Shown here piece by piece: positions 1-8,875 of a stretch of 64,000 nucleotides of DNA. Below the pieces are notes generated by a model. The model was not told the DNA's origin, searched no databases, and saw only the letters and a list, made by a program, of their open reading frames with translations. The stretch covers positions 1 through 64,000 of the forward strand of contig CAYFSS010000006.1 of the NCBI GenBank assembly GCA_964345975.1, in the 5' to 3' direction. A program made the position numbers and the translations under genes. The DNA comes from CAYFSS01 sp964345975. GTDB lineage: Bacteria; Bacillota; Clostridia; Saccharofermentanales; Fastidiosipilaceae. Positions within the stretch are counted from its first letter, which is position 1. Every line of letters begins with the position of its first letter.

Positions 1-24
1 TAAATACAAATAAAGGCAAAACTA

Positions 25-55
25 GAGCTCCAGGCTCAACTCGAGCGAGGAGCTC
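25..55 (-). terminator. Rho-independent terminator after the alcohol dehydrogenase gene
   Basis: Read on the minus strand, arms GAGCTCC and GGAGCTC pair, with an inner CTC/GAG pairing, and are followed by TAGTTTTGCCTTT. It lies just past the dehydrogenase stop. A second hairpin (AGCAT/ATGCT stacked on CAGCT/AGCTG, 65-91) sits between the stop and this terminator. Confidence 0.6.
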
Positions 56-106
56 AGTACAATCAGCATGCAGCTGAGGGAAGCTGATGCTTATGGCTTT
101 TGAAAT

Positions 107-1150
107 TTAGCGCATGTCAATAACTGCCTTGACGATCTCTTCTTTCTTGGTTGTTCCTTCTTCAAAAGCAAGAGGTATTTCGTCGAAGGTATAACTCTTT
201 GAGACAACTTGTTTGACAGGGCAAAGACCTGAGGCAATGGCCTCAATCGCTTGCGGATAGTTATGGCGATAACGGAAACCCGTCTTGAAGCTCAGCTCTT
301 TGTTAAGTGCGACATCGATGTCGAGCGAACGAGGACCTCCGTGATAGCCTATGAAAACCATGGTGCCGCCCATGCGAAGATAATCAATCGCTTGATTCGA
401 AGCGGTTTCATTGCCAGAACACTCGATGACGAGGTCAATCCCTCGACCGTGTGTTAATTCAAGAATCCGAGAAACAACATCTTCTTCCTTGGAATTAATG
501 ACTTCGCGAGCACCCATTTCTTTGGCGACCTTAAGACGATTTGGCAGCACATCCACCACATATATCTCAGACAAACCGCGAGCCTTAAGAGCTAAGAAAC
601 TCATAAGACCGATACAGCCGGTGCCGACAACCACGGCAGATTGTCCGATCGTGGCATTGCCTTGTGAAGCGGCATGGAAACCTACTGCAAGAGGTTCAAC
701 CATCGCACCTTCAACTTGATCCACTTCATCCGGTAGGATAAAGGACAAATATGCAGGATGGGTGACAAATTCTTGGAAGACACCATCGATCGGTGGCGTG
801 GCAAAGAATTCAACGTCCGGACAAAGATTGTATTCCCCGCGGCGACAAGCTTCGCATTCACCACACGTGATGTTGGGTTCCAGCGCCACACGATCGCCTA
901 CCTTGTGAGTCGTCACACCCTCGCCAAGCTCGACGACGGTGCCTGAGACTTCGTGACCTAAAACCAGGGGGTCTTCAACGATAAAGTCACCGATACGACC
1001 GTGCTCGTAGTACGTCAAGTCTGAACCGCAGATGCCGACGACATCGACCTTAACCAGGACTTCACCTGCTTGGGGCGAAGGTTTCTCACGTTCGGTGTAT
1101 TGAAACTGCTTCGTCCCTTGTAGAACATTTACTTTCATCATGTCTTTCAT
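107..1150 (-). CDS. Zinc-dependent polyol/sorbitol-type alcohol dehydrogenase
   Basis: A cytoplasmic medium-chain dehydrogenase that would oxidise a polyol or secondary alcohol with NAD. Catalytic-zinc ligands are Cys41, His66 and the nearby Glu67. Four cysteines at 96, 99, 102 and 110 form the structural zinc lobe. The nucleotide fold has GTGCIG at 175-180 with Asp199 at the ribose position, which favours NAD over NADP. At 347 residues it has the usual length for the L-iditol/xylitol/threonine dehydrogenase group; the exact substrate cannot be read from sequence. The start follows AGGAGG with six bases spacing. It lies 136 bases after the permease gene on the same strand and may be the last gene of the importer operon, which would suit a pentitol or sugar-alcohol role. 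Confidence 0.85.
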   Translation of the reverse strand: MKDMMKVNVLQGTKQFQYTEREKPSPQAGEVLVKVDVVGICGSDLTYYEHGRIGDFIVEDPLVLGHEVSGTVVELGEGVTTHKVGDRVALEPNITCGECEACRRGEYNLCPDVEFFATPPIDGVFQEFVTHPAYLSFILPDEVDQVEGAMVEPLAVGFHAASQGNATIGQSAVVVGTGCIGLMSFLALKARGLSEIYVVDVLPNRLKVAKEMGAREVINSKEEDVVSRILELTHGRGIDLVIECSGNETASNQAIDYLRMGGTMVFIGYHGGPRSLDIDVALNKELSFKTGFRYRHNYPQAIEAIASGLCPVKQVVSKSYTFDEIPLAFEEGTTKKEEIVKAVIDMR

Positions 1151-1286
1151 TCATTTCCTCCTGTTGGCTTCGTGCTAGCTTTGTAAGAATGGACCGGTGG
1201 GCTTTTGTGTATTGATACTCACTAGCATTCTAGCCGTAACCAGGGCTTGTTCGCTAACCTATGCTTAAAATTTTCAGAAAGTTGTC

Positions 1287-2297
1287 CTAAGCCTTGACAC
1301 TCCCGATCGTTAGACCCGTGACGAAGTACTTCTGGAGGAAGGGATAGACCATAAGGATAGGTAAGGACGCAACGATGGTGATGGCTGATCGAATGGACTT
1401 AGGGGTAATCATGCCCGCAGCAGTGGTCGCATCGACACCGACACCGTGGACCGCTGAACTGGATTGAGACATCGAAGTCGTCGAACTAATGAGTTTCATG
1501 AGCTCATATTGAAGTGTCGTGAGATTCACCGAACGAGCGTTATAGATGTAGTTATCGAACCAGGCATTCCAAGCACCAACCGCAGCAAAGAGCGTGACGG
1601 TTGCAAGAACCGGGAGTGAAAGAGGCAAAATGATGCTCCGATAAATCCGGAAATCACCGGCACCGTCGATCCGCGCAGATTCTAGGAGAGCCGCAGGCAA
1701 GCCTTGAATATACGTACGAATGATGATGACGTTGAAGGCCGAAACCATGCCCGGGAGAATGTAGACGGCAAAGGTATTTGTGAGGCCAAGGTTACGGATA
1801 TTGAAATAGTTTGGGATCAAACCGGCGTTAACGTACATCGTCAGGACCAGCATGAGGGTGAAGATCCGACGAAAGACAAATTCTTTGCGGCTCAAGGCGT
1901 AGCCCAACATCGAGGCTGCCAGCACGCTGGTCGCTGCCCCGAGAACCGTTCTTAAGACCGAGTTGAGGAAGGCCGTTTGAATGGATCCCATCGCAAAGAT
2001 GGCTTCATAGTTCATCAAGGAAAACTCACGCGGCAGGATGTAAATACCACCCCTTAGGCTGTCGAACCCCTCATTAAACGAGATTGCCAACGTGTTGAGA
2101 TACGGGTATAGCGTCATTAAGGCAATGAAGACCAGGAATCCTGTGTTGAATAGCGTGAAGAGGATGTTTTCGAGCGAGAAGTCGCGCTTCTTCTTAAAGA
2201 AGTTGACGAAAGGATTTGGTTTGTCTTCAACGTTGATGTCTAAAGGTTGACCTGCGGGCTTTTGGTTTTGCGACTTAGATAATCGATTGACTTGCAT
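1287..2297 (-). CDS. LplC/YtcP-type carbohydrate ABC transporter permease
   Basis: Inner-membrane subunit of a CUT1-class sugar importer, 336 residues. A hydrophilic N-terminal tail of about 45 residues precedes six hydrophobic segments. The ATPase-docking EAA loop is at about 205-230 (LLESARIDGAG followed by ILP). The closest family is the LplC/YtcP permeases that pair with LplB and a large binding protein. The start has GTAGGAGGG upstream. It begins 9 bases after the partner permease stop, so the two are co-transcribed. No ATPase gene is in the operon; such systems usually share an MsmX-type ATPase encoded elsewhere. Import of xylo-oligosaccharides is inferred from the XylR-like operator ahead of the operon. 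Confidence 0.88.
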   Translation of the reverse strand: MQVNRLSKSQNQKPAGQPLDINVEDKPNPFVNFFKKKRDFSLENILFTLFNTGFLVFIALMTLYPYLNTLAISFNEGFDSLRGGIYILPREFSLMNYEAIFAMGSIQTAFLNSVLRTVLGAATSVLAASMLGYALSRKEFVFRRIFTLMLVLTMYVNAGLIPNYFNIRNLGLTNTFAVYILPGMVSAFNVIIIRTYIQGLPAALLESARIDGAGDFRIYRSIILPLSLPVLATVTLFAAVGAWNAWFDNYIYNARSVNLTTLQYELMKLISSTTSMSQSSSAVHGVGVDATTAAGMITPKSIRSAITIVASLPILMVYPFLQKYFVTGLTIGSVKA

Positions 2298-2306
2298 GGT
2301 ACCCTC

Positions 2307-3266
2307 CTACACCAATTGTTCTTCGCCTAAGCGCTTGGAAATCCAGTTGACGATAAAAAGAAGCGTGATATTCACCGTGCTCTTGAATATTCCGGCCGCC
2401 GTTGCAAGAGAGAAGTTGCCCTGGGAAATACCCCATTTCAAAGCATAAATGTCGATGGTCTCTGCCCACCGCATTGTAGGCCCCTTCTGTAAGAGGTATT
2501 GCTGCTCGAAACCGGCTTCCATGAGCCAACCGATATTCATGATGAGCAGGATGATGATGGTGGATTTGATCCCGGGGAGCGTGACATGCCAGATCCGTTG
2601 ATAACGATTGGCACCGTCGATTTCCGCGGCTTCGTAAACTTCTTGATCTATCCCCGCAATTGCCGAGAGATAGATGATGCTACCCCAGCCGATCCCCTTC
2701 CATAGGTTAGAGAAACCGATTATCCACCAGAACATCTTGCCTTCTTGGAGAAAGATCACAGGATTCTCGATCAAACCGGTTCGCATGAGAATCTCATTGA
2801 TGATGCCATCGCCTGCCAAGAAATCAGAAACCAAGCTCGCAGCAACCACCCATGACAGGAAATGCGGAAGATAGGAAATGGTCTGAACGGAGCGTTTGAA
2901 GGGTCGGTTGTTCACTTCATTCAAGCTAAGGGCTAAGAAGATAGCACCGGTCGTATTGAAGACCAAATTGATGGTACTCATTGCGAGAGTGTTGCGAATG
3001 ACACGGGGGAATTCATCGATGAAGAAGAGCGTTCTAAAGTTCTCTAGACCCACCCATTGTTGCTCAAAGAAACTCTTAGCCGGTCTATATCTCTGAAAAG
3101 CCATCGTCCATCCCCAAAGCGGGACATAGTTGAAGATGACGATCAGGGCCATAAAGGGAATTGACATGAGCATGAGTTGCCATTGACTCTCGAACGTTTT
3201 CTTTACTCTTAGGCCTAAGGGATCTTTCTTCTTGTGCGAATCCGATCGGCGTAATGTGCTCTGCAT
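2307..3266 (-). CDS. LplB-type carbohydrate ABC transporter permease
   Basis: Second membrane subunit of the same importer, 319 residues. It shows the LplB pattern: a first membrane segment ending in FNYVPLWG, then the YLPHFLSWV segment near 132-140, and an EAA loop at about 212-232 (YEAAEIDGAN, then TLPG). It lies between the binding-protein gene, across a strong stem-loop, and the LplC-type permease. The start is preceded by AAAGGCAGGT. Substrate is not determined by the permease sequence itself. Confidence 0.88.
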   Translation of the reverse strand: MQSTLRRSDSHKKKDPLGLRVKKTFESQWQLMLMSIPFMALIVIFNYVPLWGWTMAFQRYRPAKSFFEQQWVGLENFRTLFFIDEFPRVIRNTLAMSTINLVFNTTGAIFLALSLNEVNNRPFKRSVQTISYLPHFLSWVVAASLVSDFLAGDGIINEILMRTGLIENPVIFLQEGKMFWWIIGFSNLWKGIGWGSIIYLSAIAGIDQEVYEAAEIDGANRYQRIWHVTLPGIKSTIIILLIMNIGWLMEAGFEQQYLLQKGPTMRWAETIDIYALKWGISQGNFSLATAAGIFKSTVNITLLFIVNWISKRLGEEQLV

Positions 3267-3337
3267 GGTGACCTGCCTTTCAACATCAGTATGTCGTTGT
3301 ATCGTGGTTCAGAACAGCAGTGAGCTTTGAAAGAGAT

Positions 3338-3363
3338 CGGAGGAGGTAGTACCACCTCCTCCG
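3338..3363 (-). terminator. Intercistronic stem-loop between binding protein and permease genes
   Basis: A perfect 10-bp stem (CGGAGGAGGT and ACCTCCTCCG) with a six-base loop. On the minus strand it is followed by AUCUCUUUC, a weak U-tract. In this position it would stabilise the upstream binding-protein message and reduce read-through into the permeases. Confidence 0.65.
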
Positions 3364-3447
3364 CTAGATCATATCGATGGGGTTCCTATAGGCTTGCCAA
3401 ATAAAATCGGGTTGACATGTCCTTAGGATCAAACCACGTTACGAACT

Positions 3448-5079
3448 TTACTCACTCCAGTTTTCGATACGCCACTGGATCTGATCGTTGATGTAATCGA
3501 TAACGATGTCGTAGTTGGCGGTCTCATACTCCGCTACATACTCAGCCCATGCCGCTTCAAAATCATCGGCTGCAATGACCTGTGGGAGCATCTGTATGTT
3601 AATGTCTGCAGCCTTGGTCGAAGCAATTGCTTCCGGCGAGCCGTCAGGCAGGTTGATGGTCCAGGTCGGATACCAAACAGGGTTCTCTTCAGGCACGCGA
3701 TAGAACTCGGACCACGACTTGAAACCATAAGCATCAAGGAATTTTTTGTTGTATTCATTGAGTCCGTCATAGAATTCTTGCAGATCATTGCCGGGGCCAT
3801 AGACGTTACCGTCGGAGTATGTGCCTTCAATCTTAGGGGCGTAGTTCAGGAAAGCATTGAGACGGTTCTTTAGAGGCCATGATGAATTTTCTTGCTCTTT
3901 GCGCTGCTCAGGAGTGCGATAGAACTTACCATTCTCATCGACTTCGTAAGCTTCGCCTTCGATACCCCAAGAGAGTAGTTTCGTCCACTTCTCCGTCGTA
4001 ATTCCATCGAGGAAGGTCATGATGGCATCGACTTTATCGTCATCCGTCGTCGTTAGCATGAACCCGTTACTGAGATTCAAAACCGTCTGGTCACGATAAT
4101 GCTCTGTATAGCTATCGTCATAGACGAGTGGGATTGAGAGGTAGGTGCGCTCGTGCATGCCTTGACTGACAAGAGCTGTGTTTGCGGAGTTCATGGACCA
4201 CTGCTGATCCATGGTTGCGAGGACCGTGCCGCTTGAGAGTTTGGCAATGTACTGGTCATAGTTCATGGCGGCAAACTCGCGATCCATGAGACCACGCTTC
4301 ATCATATCGTTTAGTGTTTCGTAGTAGATCTTGGTGGTATCTGATGTTGTAGCGTCATACGCGATTTCGGTTTCAGGATCGACCATTGCGTTACCGTTAT
4401 TAGGTGAACCGGCGAGGAACTTGGGCGGGTTAACAAGTCCGAAGTTTCTCCAGCTGTCATTTAGGATGGTGTAACCGATGGTAGGTGCGCCGTCAATTTC
4501 AGGGTACTTCTCGACATAGTTTGCAATGAGCTCAACAAATTCATCGAGCGTGGTGATCGTAGGATAGCCTGCATCTTCCATGACGTGCTTCTGAATGAAG
4601 ACACCGGTTCCCCAATGCTCAGTCACAGTTTCTTCGCCTTGGATAATACCGAAGTTCGGCAGATAATAGATCTTGCCATCATCAGGTGAGCGCATCTTAT
4701 TGTAGTAAGGACTGTAGTGGGCATCGAGATTCGGGTAGTTTGGCAGAAGGTCATCGAGCGGGCGAGCACCCCCTGCGTCAACGATTCGCTGTTCAAAAGG
4801 CATGAGGTCAGGATACTCGCCTGACGCTACCATGACTCCAACACGCTCATCGAGGTCGCCCACGAGGTATTCAACGTCGAGGATGACGCCCAGGTCTTCC
4901 TTCATCAACTCGGCAATGACGTTATCGTCTGTCGGAACTTCTCCGGTTTCATAGAACGTTGTGATGACGATCGGTTCTGTCTCGGCTTCTTCAGCTTCAA
5001 CCGTGCGGATCGGTGCGATAAGACCGCCCACGAGAGCTAGGCACAAGGTAAGTACCCAGATTTTCTTCCATAATTTCAT
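3448..5079 (-). CDS. Large extracellular sugar-binding protein (LplA/YtcQ type) without lipobox
   Basis: Solute-binding subunit of the importer, 543 residues from the start chosen here. The reading frame extends upstream to 5160, but ATG 5079 has AAGGAGAT at proper spacing and opens a normal signal peptide (MKLWKKIW, hydrophobic core, cleavage after VEA). There is no Leu-x-x-Cys lipobox; the single Cys sits inside the hydrophobic core. The size is typical of the ~500-560-residue binding proteins that partner LplB/LplC permeases and bind oligosaccharides. Transcription would start from the operator-bearing region at 5187-5225, placing it under XylR-like control. Xylo-oligosaccharide or aldouronate binding is an inference from this context. 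Confidence 0.85.
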   Translation of the reverse strand: MKLWKKIWVLTLCLALVGGLIAPIRTVEAEEAETEPIVITTFYETGEVPTDDNVIAELMKEDLGVILDVEYLVGDLDERVGVMVASGEYPDLMPFEQRIVDAGGARPLDDLLPNYPNLDAHYSPYYNKMRSPDDGKIYYLPNFGIIQGEETVTEHWGTGVFIQKHVMEDAGYPTITTLDEFVELIANYVEKYPEIDGAPTIGYTILNDSWRNFGLVNPPKFLAGSPNNGNAMVDPETEIAYDATTSDTTKIYYETLNDMMKRGLMDREFAAMNYDQYIAKLSSGTVLATMDQQWSMNSANTALVSQGMHERTYLSIPLVYDDSYTEHYRDQTVLNLSNGFMLTTTDDDKVDAIMTFLDGITTEKWTKLLSWGIEGEAYEVDENGKFYRTPEQRKEQENSSWPLKNRLNAFLNYAPKIEGTYSDGNVYGPGNDLQEFYDGLNEYNKKFLDAYGFKSWSEFYRVPEENPVWYPTWTINLPDGSPEAIASTKAADINIQMLPQVIAADDFEAAWAEYVAEYETANYDIVIDYINDQIQWRIENWSE

Positions 5080-5186
5080 AATGGTTATCTCCTTCTTGTT
5101 CATTTGCTTGGCTGTTTCGGATCGAATGTGTGCCCGAACGAATGTACATCGTCCAGTCACATATCGATCAATTCATGATCTAATTA

Positions 5187-5225
5187 TTTGTTAGTTTAAC
5201 TAACAAAGCTTCATAATTATTGCAA
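5187..5225 (-). promoter_or_regulatory. XylR-type operator and candidate promoter of the first importer
   Basis: A perfect 21-bp palindrome: arm TTTGTTAGTT (5187-5196), one T, arm AACTAACAAA (5198-5207). It matches the xylA operator at 18 of 21 positions. On the minus strand TTGCAA (5220-5225) is 17 bases from TAGTTA (5197-5202) inside the palindrome, so a bound repressor would cover the -10. The rest of the 369-base gap (5080-5448) is AT-rich and shows no gene. Confidence 0.7.
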
Positions 5226-5448
5226 CGTCTTTCACAAATCTTGCGTTCATTTATTAGATTTTGTCTTTCATTAGTGCTTTCATGTTCTACCAAGGGAAAT
5301 AAAGCACTTTGTGCAAGATTTAATGAATCCCTGGAACCAAGAAAAGGCCAGGCATTTAAGTGAACCTTTGACCTACGAAATAATCCGGTCACCACAAAAA
5401 TAGTTTCTTATTCTTTAATTCCTAGAAGGCAGTCAATGGATTCAAGCA

Positions 5449-6840
5449 TCAAGACACACACATGACAAATCCAAGGGAACTATGTGGACGCATCTGAAAC
5501 GTACCAATAGGATTCTTCTCCCAGCTGTAGTTTGACAGATCCAGCGGATCGAGTAGATACCAAGCTTCTAGCTTATGAGCCAAAGGCCAGTGCTTAGCTA
5601 AGATATCATCAACATTCAGCTCCAGCTCTTCATGGCTTCGATTAACCAGTAAAATTGGATATCGTTCACCAACGTCAGCTTTGGGTCCGGCTGCAACACC
5701 ATTTCTAACCATCGGTTTTCGTGGCAAAGGTAATTCCTGACTCCATATCATGAGATTAGACTTGGGGGGTGTCAGCAGACTGGATGCCGATCCGCATTGA
5801 CTCCATTCCAAGAATTGAGTTTGACGGAAAATAGATAGCATCTCGGCAGAAGTCCCTGGTAAGTCAGCACCAAGCATGAGAGGTGAACGAAATAAGCACC
5901 ATAGAGAGAATACTAGTTGCGATTCGTCACTCGTTAATTTGCTTCCCTCTCCCATCGCACCGTCCGGTTCTTTCAAACGCATCCGTAACCTGCCTAGTGG
6001 CAACATATCAGCATCGGGCCATGAACCACGACCACTTTCACCGGACCAGTTTTCAGCCGCATCAAGACACCTTTGAACTAAGTCCCACTTATCCCAAAAA
6101 TCATCTGTGATGCGCCAACTATTAGCATAATGATGAAAGTGAGTACGATGCCTTTGGTCTGCCGGACCCGGCGAGAGGCTTAAGAACATGGGTCTTTGGG
6201 TCTTGGCGATTGCACGATGAATCAATTCTACTTCTTTCTCAGGATAATTTGATGGAGCAAAAGCATTCCACGCAATATCATCTACTTTGACGTAATCAAC
6301 ACCCCACGTTGCAAAGAGATCAAAGACCGAATCGTAGTAGGCCTGGGCTCCCGGATGGGATGTGTTTAACCCATACATATCGGTATTCCAAGCACAGATC
6401 GAACGCTTATCTACGATGTCTCTGGCGGTGTAAGACGTCCCTAAGATCGGGAGATTATGAGCGACGGCTTGCCTAGGGATACCTCGCATCAAGTGAACAC
6501 CGAATTTAAGTCCCATGCGATGAATTTCTGCCGCTAAAGTCTTGAATCCTATAGTTCCTTGAGCTGAGGGGAAACGGTTGGATGCCGGAAGTTGGCGGCC
6601 ATAACAATCAAGACAAAGTTCAGCATAATCATGGTAGTCCCATCCGGTAGCTTTAGGTTCTGACCACTGAATATCTACAATGACAGTATCCCAACCATAG
6701 GCCAGCAGATTCTTCTGCATGAATGCAGCATTGCTCATAACCTCATCTTCAGTGACTGAGGCTCCATAGGCATCCCAACTATTCCAACCCATAGGAGGCG
6801 CTTCTAGCCAACAACTTGGTGTTGTATTCCATTTCGACAT
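5449..6840 (-). CDS. GH27-family alpha-galactosidase-like glycosidase
   Basis: A 463-residue cytoplasmic glycoside hydrolase (no signal peptide). PPMGWNSW at 15-22 is the family opening motif. Asp187 in YVKVDD is the expected nucleophile and Asp246/247 in WRITDDFWD the acid/base region. The second conserved strand reads VIVDIQW where many alpha-galactosidases have a double Asp, so specificity may be shifted; GH27 also contains beta-L-arabinopyranosidases, which would suit an arabinoxylan locus. It follows the second LplABC operon across a terminator-like hairpin, so it is probably expressed at lower level or from its own promoter. The start has a GAGG ribosome site. Confidence 0.8.
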   Translation of the reverse strand: MSKWNTTPSCWLEAPPMGWNSWDAYGASVTEDEVMSNAAFMQKNLLAYGWDTVIVDIQWSEPKATGWDYHDYAELCLDCYGRQLPASNRFPSAQGTIGFKTLAAEIHRMGLKFGVHLMRGIPRQAVAHNLPILGTSYTARDIVDKRSICAWNTDMYGLNTSHPGAQAYYDSVFDLFATWGVDYVKVDDIAWNAFAPSNYPEKEVELIHRAIAKTQRPMFLSLSPGPADQRHRTHFHHYANSWRITDDFWDKWDLVQRCLDAAENWSGESGRGSWPDADMLPLGRLRMRLKEPDGAMGEGSKLTSDESQLVFSLWCLFRSPLMLGADLPGTSAEMLSIFRQTQFLEWSQCGSASSLLTPPKSNLMIWSQELPLPRKPMVRNGVAAGPKADVGERYPILLVNRSHEELELNVDDILAKHWPLAHKLEAWYLLDPLDLSNYSWEKNPIGTFQMRPHSSLGFVMCVS

Positions 6841-6910
6841 GGTATTCCTCTACTTCATCGCATATTTCTTGAATTTTGTTCGAACATTGCAGTAATTCAT
6901 ACGAGTAAAA

Positions 6911-6938
6911 CGTGCCAAGATTGACTCACCTTGGCACG
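6911..6938 (-). terminator. Terminator-like hairpin between permease and GH27 genes
   Basis: Arms CGTGCCAAG and CTTGGCACG (9 bp) with a ten-base loop, followed on the minus strand by TTTTACT. It would end or attenuate the importer transcript before the GH27 gene. Confidence 0.65.
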
Positions 6939-6967
6939 AATATTTTCCCACTAAAAACTCTACCCTG

Positions 6968-7840
6968 TTATCCCTTGACACCACCCAAAGCAATTCCTGT
7001 GATAAAGAAACGCTGTAAGAAAGGATAGATTGCGATAACCGGCAAGGATCCAAGGAAGATTTGAGCCGAGCGTAAGGTCTTATCTGAAATTGTACTCAGC
7101 TGTTGAATTTCTTCACGCGTCATCTGACTGAAGTTTCTCTGGACAACGATCGTCTGCAAATAAGACTGGAGCGGATAATTATCCGGGTTATTCATGAGGA
7201 TCAAGCCGTCAAACCAGCTATTCCAGTGATGAACTATTGCGAAGAGCAAGATGGTTACAATCGCCGGGATCGATAACGGGACATAAATCTGGAAGAGAAT
7301 TCTCCACTCCCCTGCGCCATCGATGAGGGCAGCCTCAGTTAAGTCATAGGGCACATTCCGGAAGAAGTTTAAGAGAACTAAAACACTGAATACAGGTACA
7401 GCACCCGGCAAGATCAAGGCCAGAATATTATCGAGCAGTCCAAGCGTATGGATTGTCATATACCAAGGGATAAATCCACCACTAAAGATCATTGTAAAGA
7501 AGAAAAGCCAAGCATAGATAGTCCGGCCGGCGAAGCGTCTTTTATCTTTAGAAAGAGGATATGCAGTTAAGATGGTTAGGAAAACGTTGAGAACACTACC
7601 GGCTAAGACTCGGATTAATGAGTTATTGAATGACATCCAAAACGCCGGGCGCTTCGAAACGAAGTTATAAGAGTTCAGTGAGAATTCCTTCGGCCAGAGT
7701 GATACTGTACCGGTTGCCGCAGCTGCACTCGAACTGAAGGAGACCGCAGCTATATGAATAATGGGCACAAGACAGATGATAGCAAGGATCAGAAGGATAA
7801 AGGTATTAAAAACGCTGAAGATATCGATTCTATTTTTCAT
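6968..7840 (-). CDS. LplC/YtcP-type sugar ABC transporter permease
   Basis: Membrane subunit of the second CUT1 importer, 290 residues with six hydrophobic segments. The EAA loop lies at about 169-190 (LTEAALIDGAGEW, then VPLS). It ends in the usual GxxxGxVKG-like tail seen in this family. It starts 10 bases after the partner permease stop, so both are co-transcribed. Related to, but clearly different from, the permease at 1287-2297: a second transporter copy rather than a local duplication. No ATPase is encoded nearby. Confidence 0.88.
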   Translation of the reverse strand: MKNRIDIFSVFNTFILLILAIICLVPIIHIAAVSFSSSAAAATGTVSLWPKEFSLNSYNFVSKRPAFWMSFNNSLIRVLAGSVLNVFLTILTAYPLSKDKRRFAGRTIYAWLFFFTMIFSGGFIPWYMTIHTLGLLDNILALILPGAVPVFSVLVLLNFFRNVPYDLTEAALIDGAGEWRILFQIYVPLSIPAIVTILLFAIVHHWNSWFDGLILMNNPDNYPLQSYLQTIVVQRNFSQMTREEIQQLSTISDKTLRSAQIFLGSLPVIAIYPFLQRFFITGIALGGVKG

Positions 7841-7850
7841 TCTCTACCTC

Positions 7851-8756
7851 CTAGAAAATCCTATAGTCAGCAATTTTGTAGGCTAACCAATATGAGAGCG
7901 ACAAGAAGAACATAGAAATCACGGATTTAAATAAGCCCACAGCCGTAGCAACACCAAATTGAGCATCGAGCATACCGATGCGATAAACAAAGGTATCGAT
8001 GATGTCACCACTTTGGTAGACCGGTGCACTATACATATTGAAGACCTGATCAAAACCGGCGTTCAAGATATTACCTATGTTGAGAAGAGCCATGAGGACG
8101 ATGACATTCATCATACCGGGCAAAGTTACGTGCCAGATTCTTCTGAAACGACCGGCGCCATCAACCCTAGCTGCTTCGTACAAGGTCGGGTCAATACTGG
8201 TTATCGCCGCTAGATAGACAATGGTGCCGTAACCGAAACTCTTCCACGTTTCTGTTATGATCAAGGTAAACGGGAACCAATCATTACTACCCAAGAAGAA
8301 GATCGGCTTACCCCCCATGGCAACGATCAGCTGATTTACGATGCCGTCCCCGGGAGAAAGAATATCGATGAAGATGCCGCCCAAGACGACCCACGATAAG
8401 AAGTGTGGCAAGTAAATTGCGGTTTGGACATACTTCTTGAGCCGCCGACTACGCATCTCATTTAGGAGTAGAGAGACGATGATGGGGACGATGAGACCCA
8501 GAATAATCTTAAAGCCCGCTATATAGACCGTGTTCCAAACAACGGTTCGAAAATTGGGAAGTTTAAAGAGATAGCGAAAGTTACCGAGTCCAATCCACTG
8601 CTGATCTCCGAACATGCCTTTCGCCGGGATAAACCTCTGAAAAGCAATGATAAGCCCGGCCATCGGCATATAGCTGAAGATTGCAATGATAATCAGCCCC
8701 GGTATCATCATGAGATGGAGCGGTAGTTCTTTCTTTAGTCTTCGTCTCAAGTTCAT
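7851..8756 (-). CDS. LplB-type sugar ABC transporter permease
   Basis: Second membrane subunit of this importer, 301 residues. It has the LplB signature order: IFSYMPMAGLIIAFQRF in the first membrane region, IYLPHFLSWVV at about 114-124, and an EAA loop at about 194-213 (YEAARVDGAG, then TLPG). It lies between the binding-protein gene, across a terminator-like hairpin, and its partner permease. Confidence 0.88.
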   Translation of the reverse strand: MNLRRRLKKELPLHLMMIPGLIIIAIFSYMPMAGLIIAFQRFIPAKGMFGDQQWIGLGNFRYLFKLPNFRTVVWNTVYIAGFKIILGLIVPIIVSLLLNEMRSRRLKKYVQTAIYLPHFLSWVVLGGIFIDILSPGDGIVNQLIVAMGGKPIFFLGSNDWFPFTLIITETWKSFGYGTIVYLAAITSIDPTLYEAARVDGAGRFRRIWHVTLPGMMNVIVLMALLNIGNILNAGFDQVFNMYSAPVYQSGDIIDTFVYRIGMLDAQFGVATAVGLFKSVISMFFLSLSYWLAYKIADYRIF

Positions 8757-8810
8757 AGCACATTCCTTAGCGAGCTAGTTTTCAATTTAACTGGATTCCT
8801 AAAGGGAAAA

Positions 8811-8840
8811 GGCTCGCAGGAGATAGGTCTCCCACGAGCC
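8811..8840 (-). terminator. Intercistronic terminator-like hairpin after the binding-protein gene
   Basis: Outer arms GGCTCG/CGAGCC and inner arms GGAGA/TCTCC form a long stem. On the minus strand it is followed by TTTTCCCTTT. It sits 36 bases past the binding-protein stop and probably lets that gene be expressed above the permeases. Confidence 0.7.
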
Positions 8841-8875
8841 AGGAGTTCTACGGACAGCGTAGGCTGTAAGGGCTT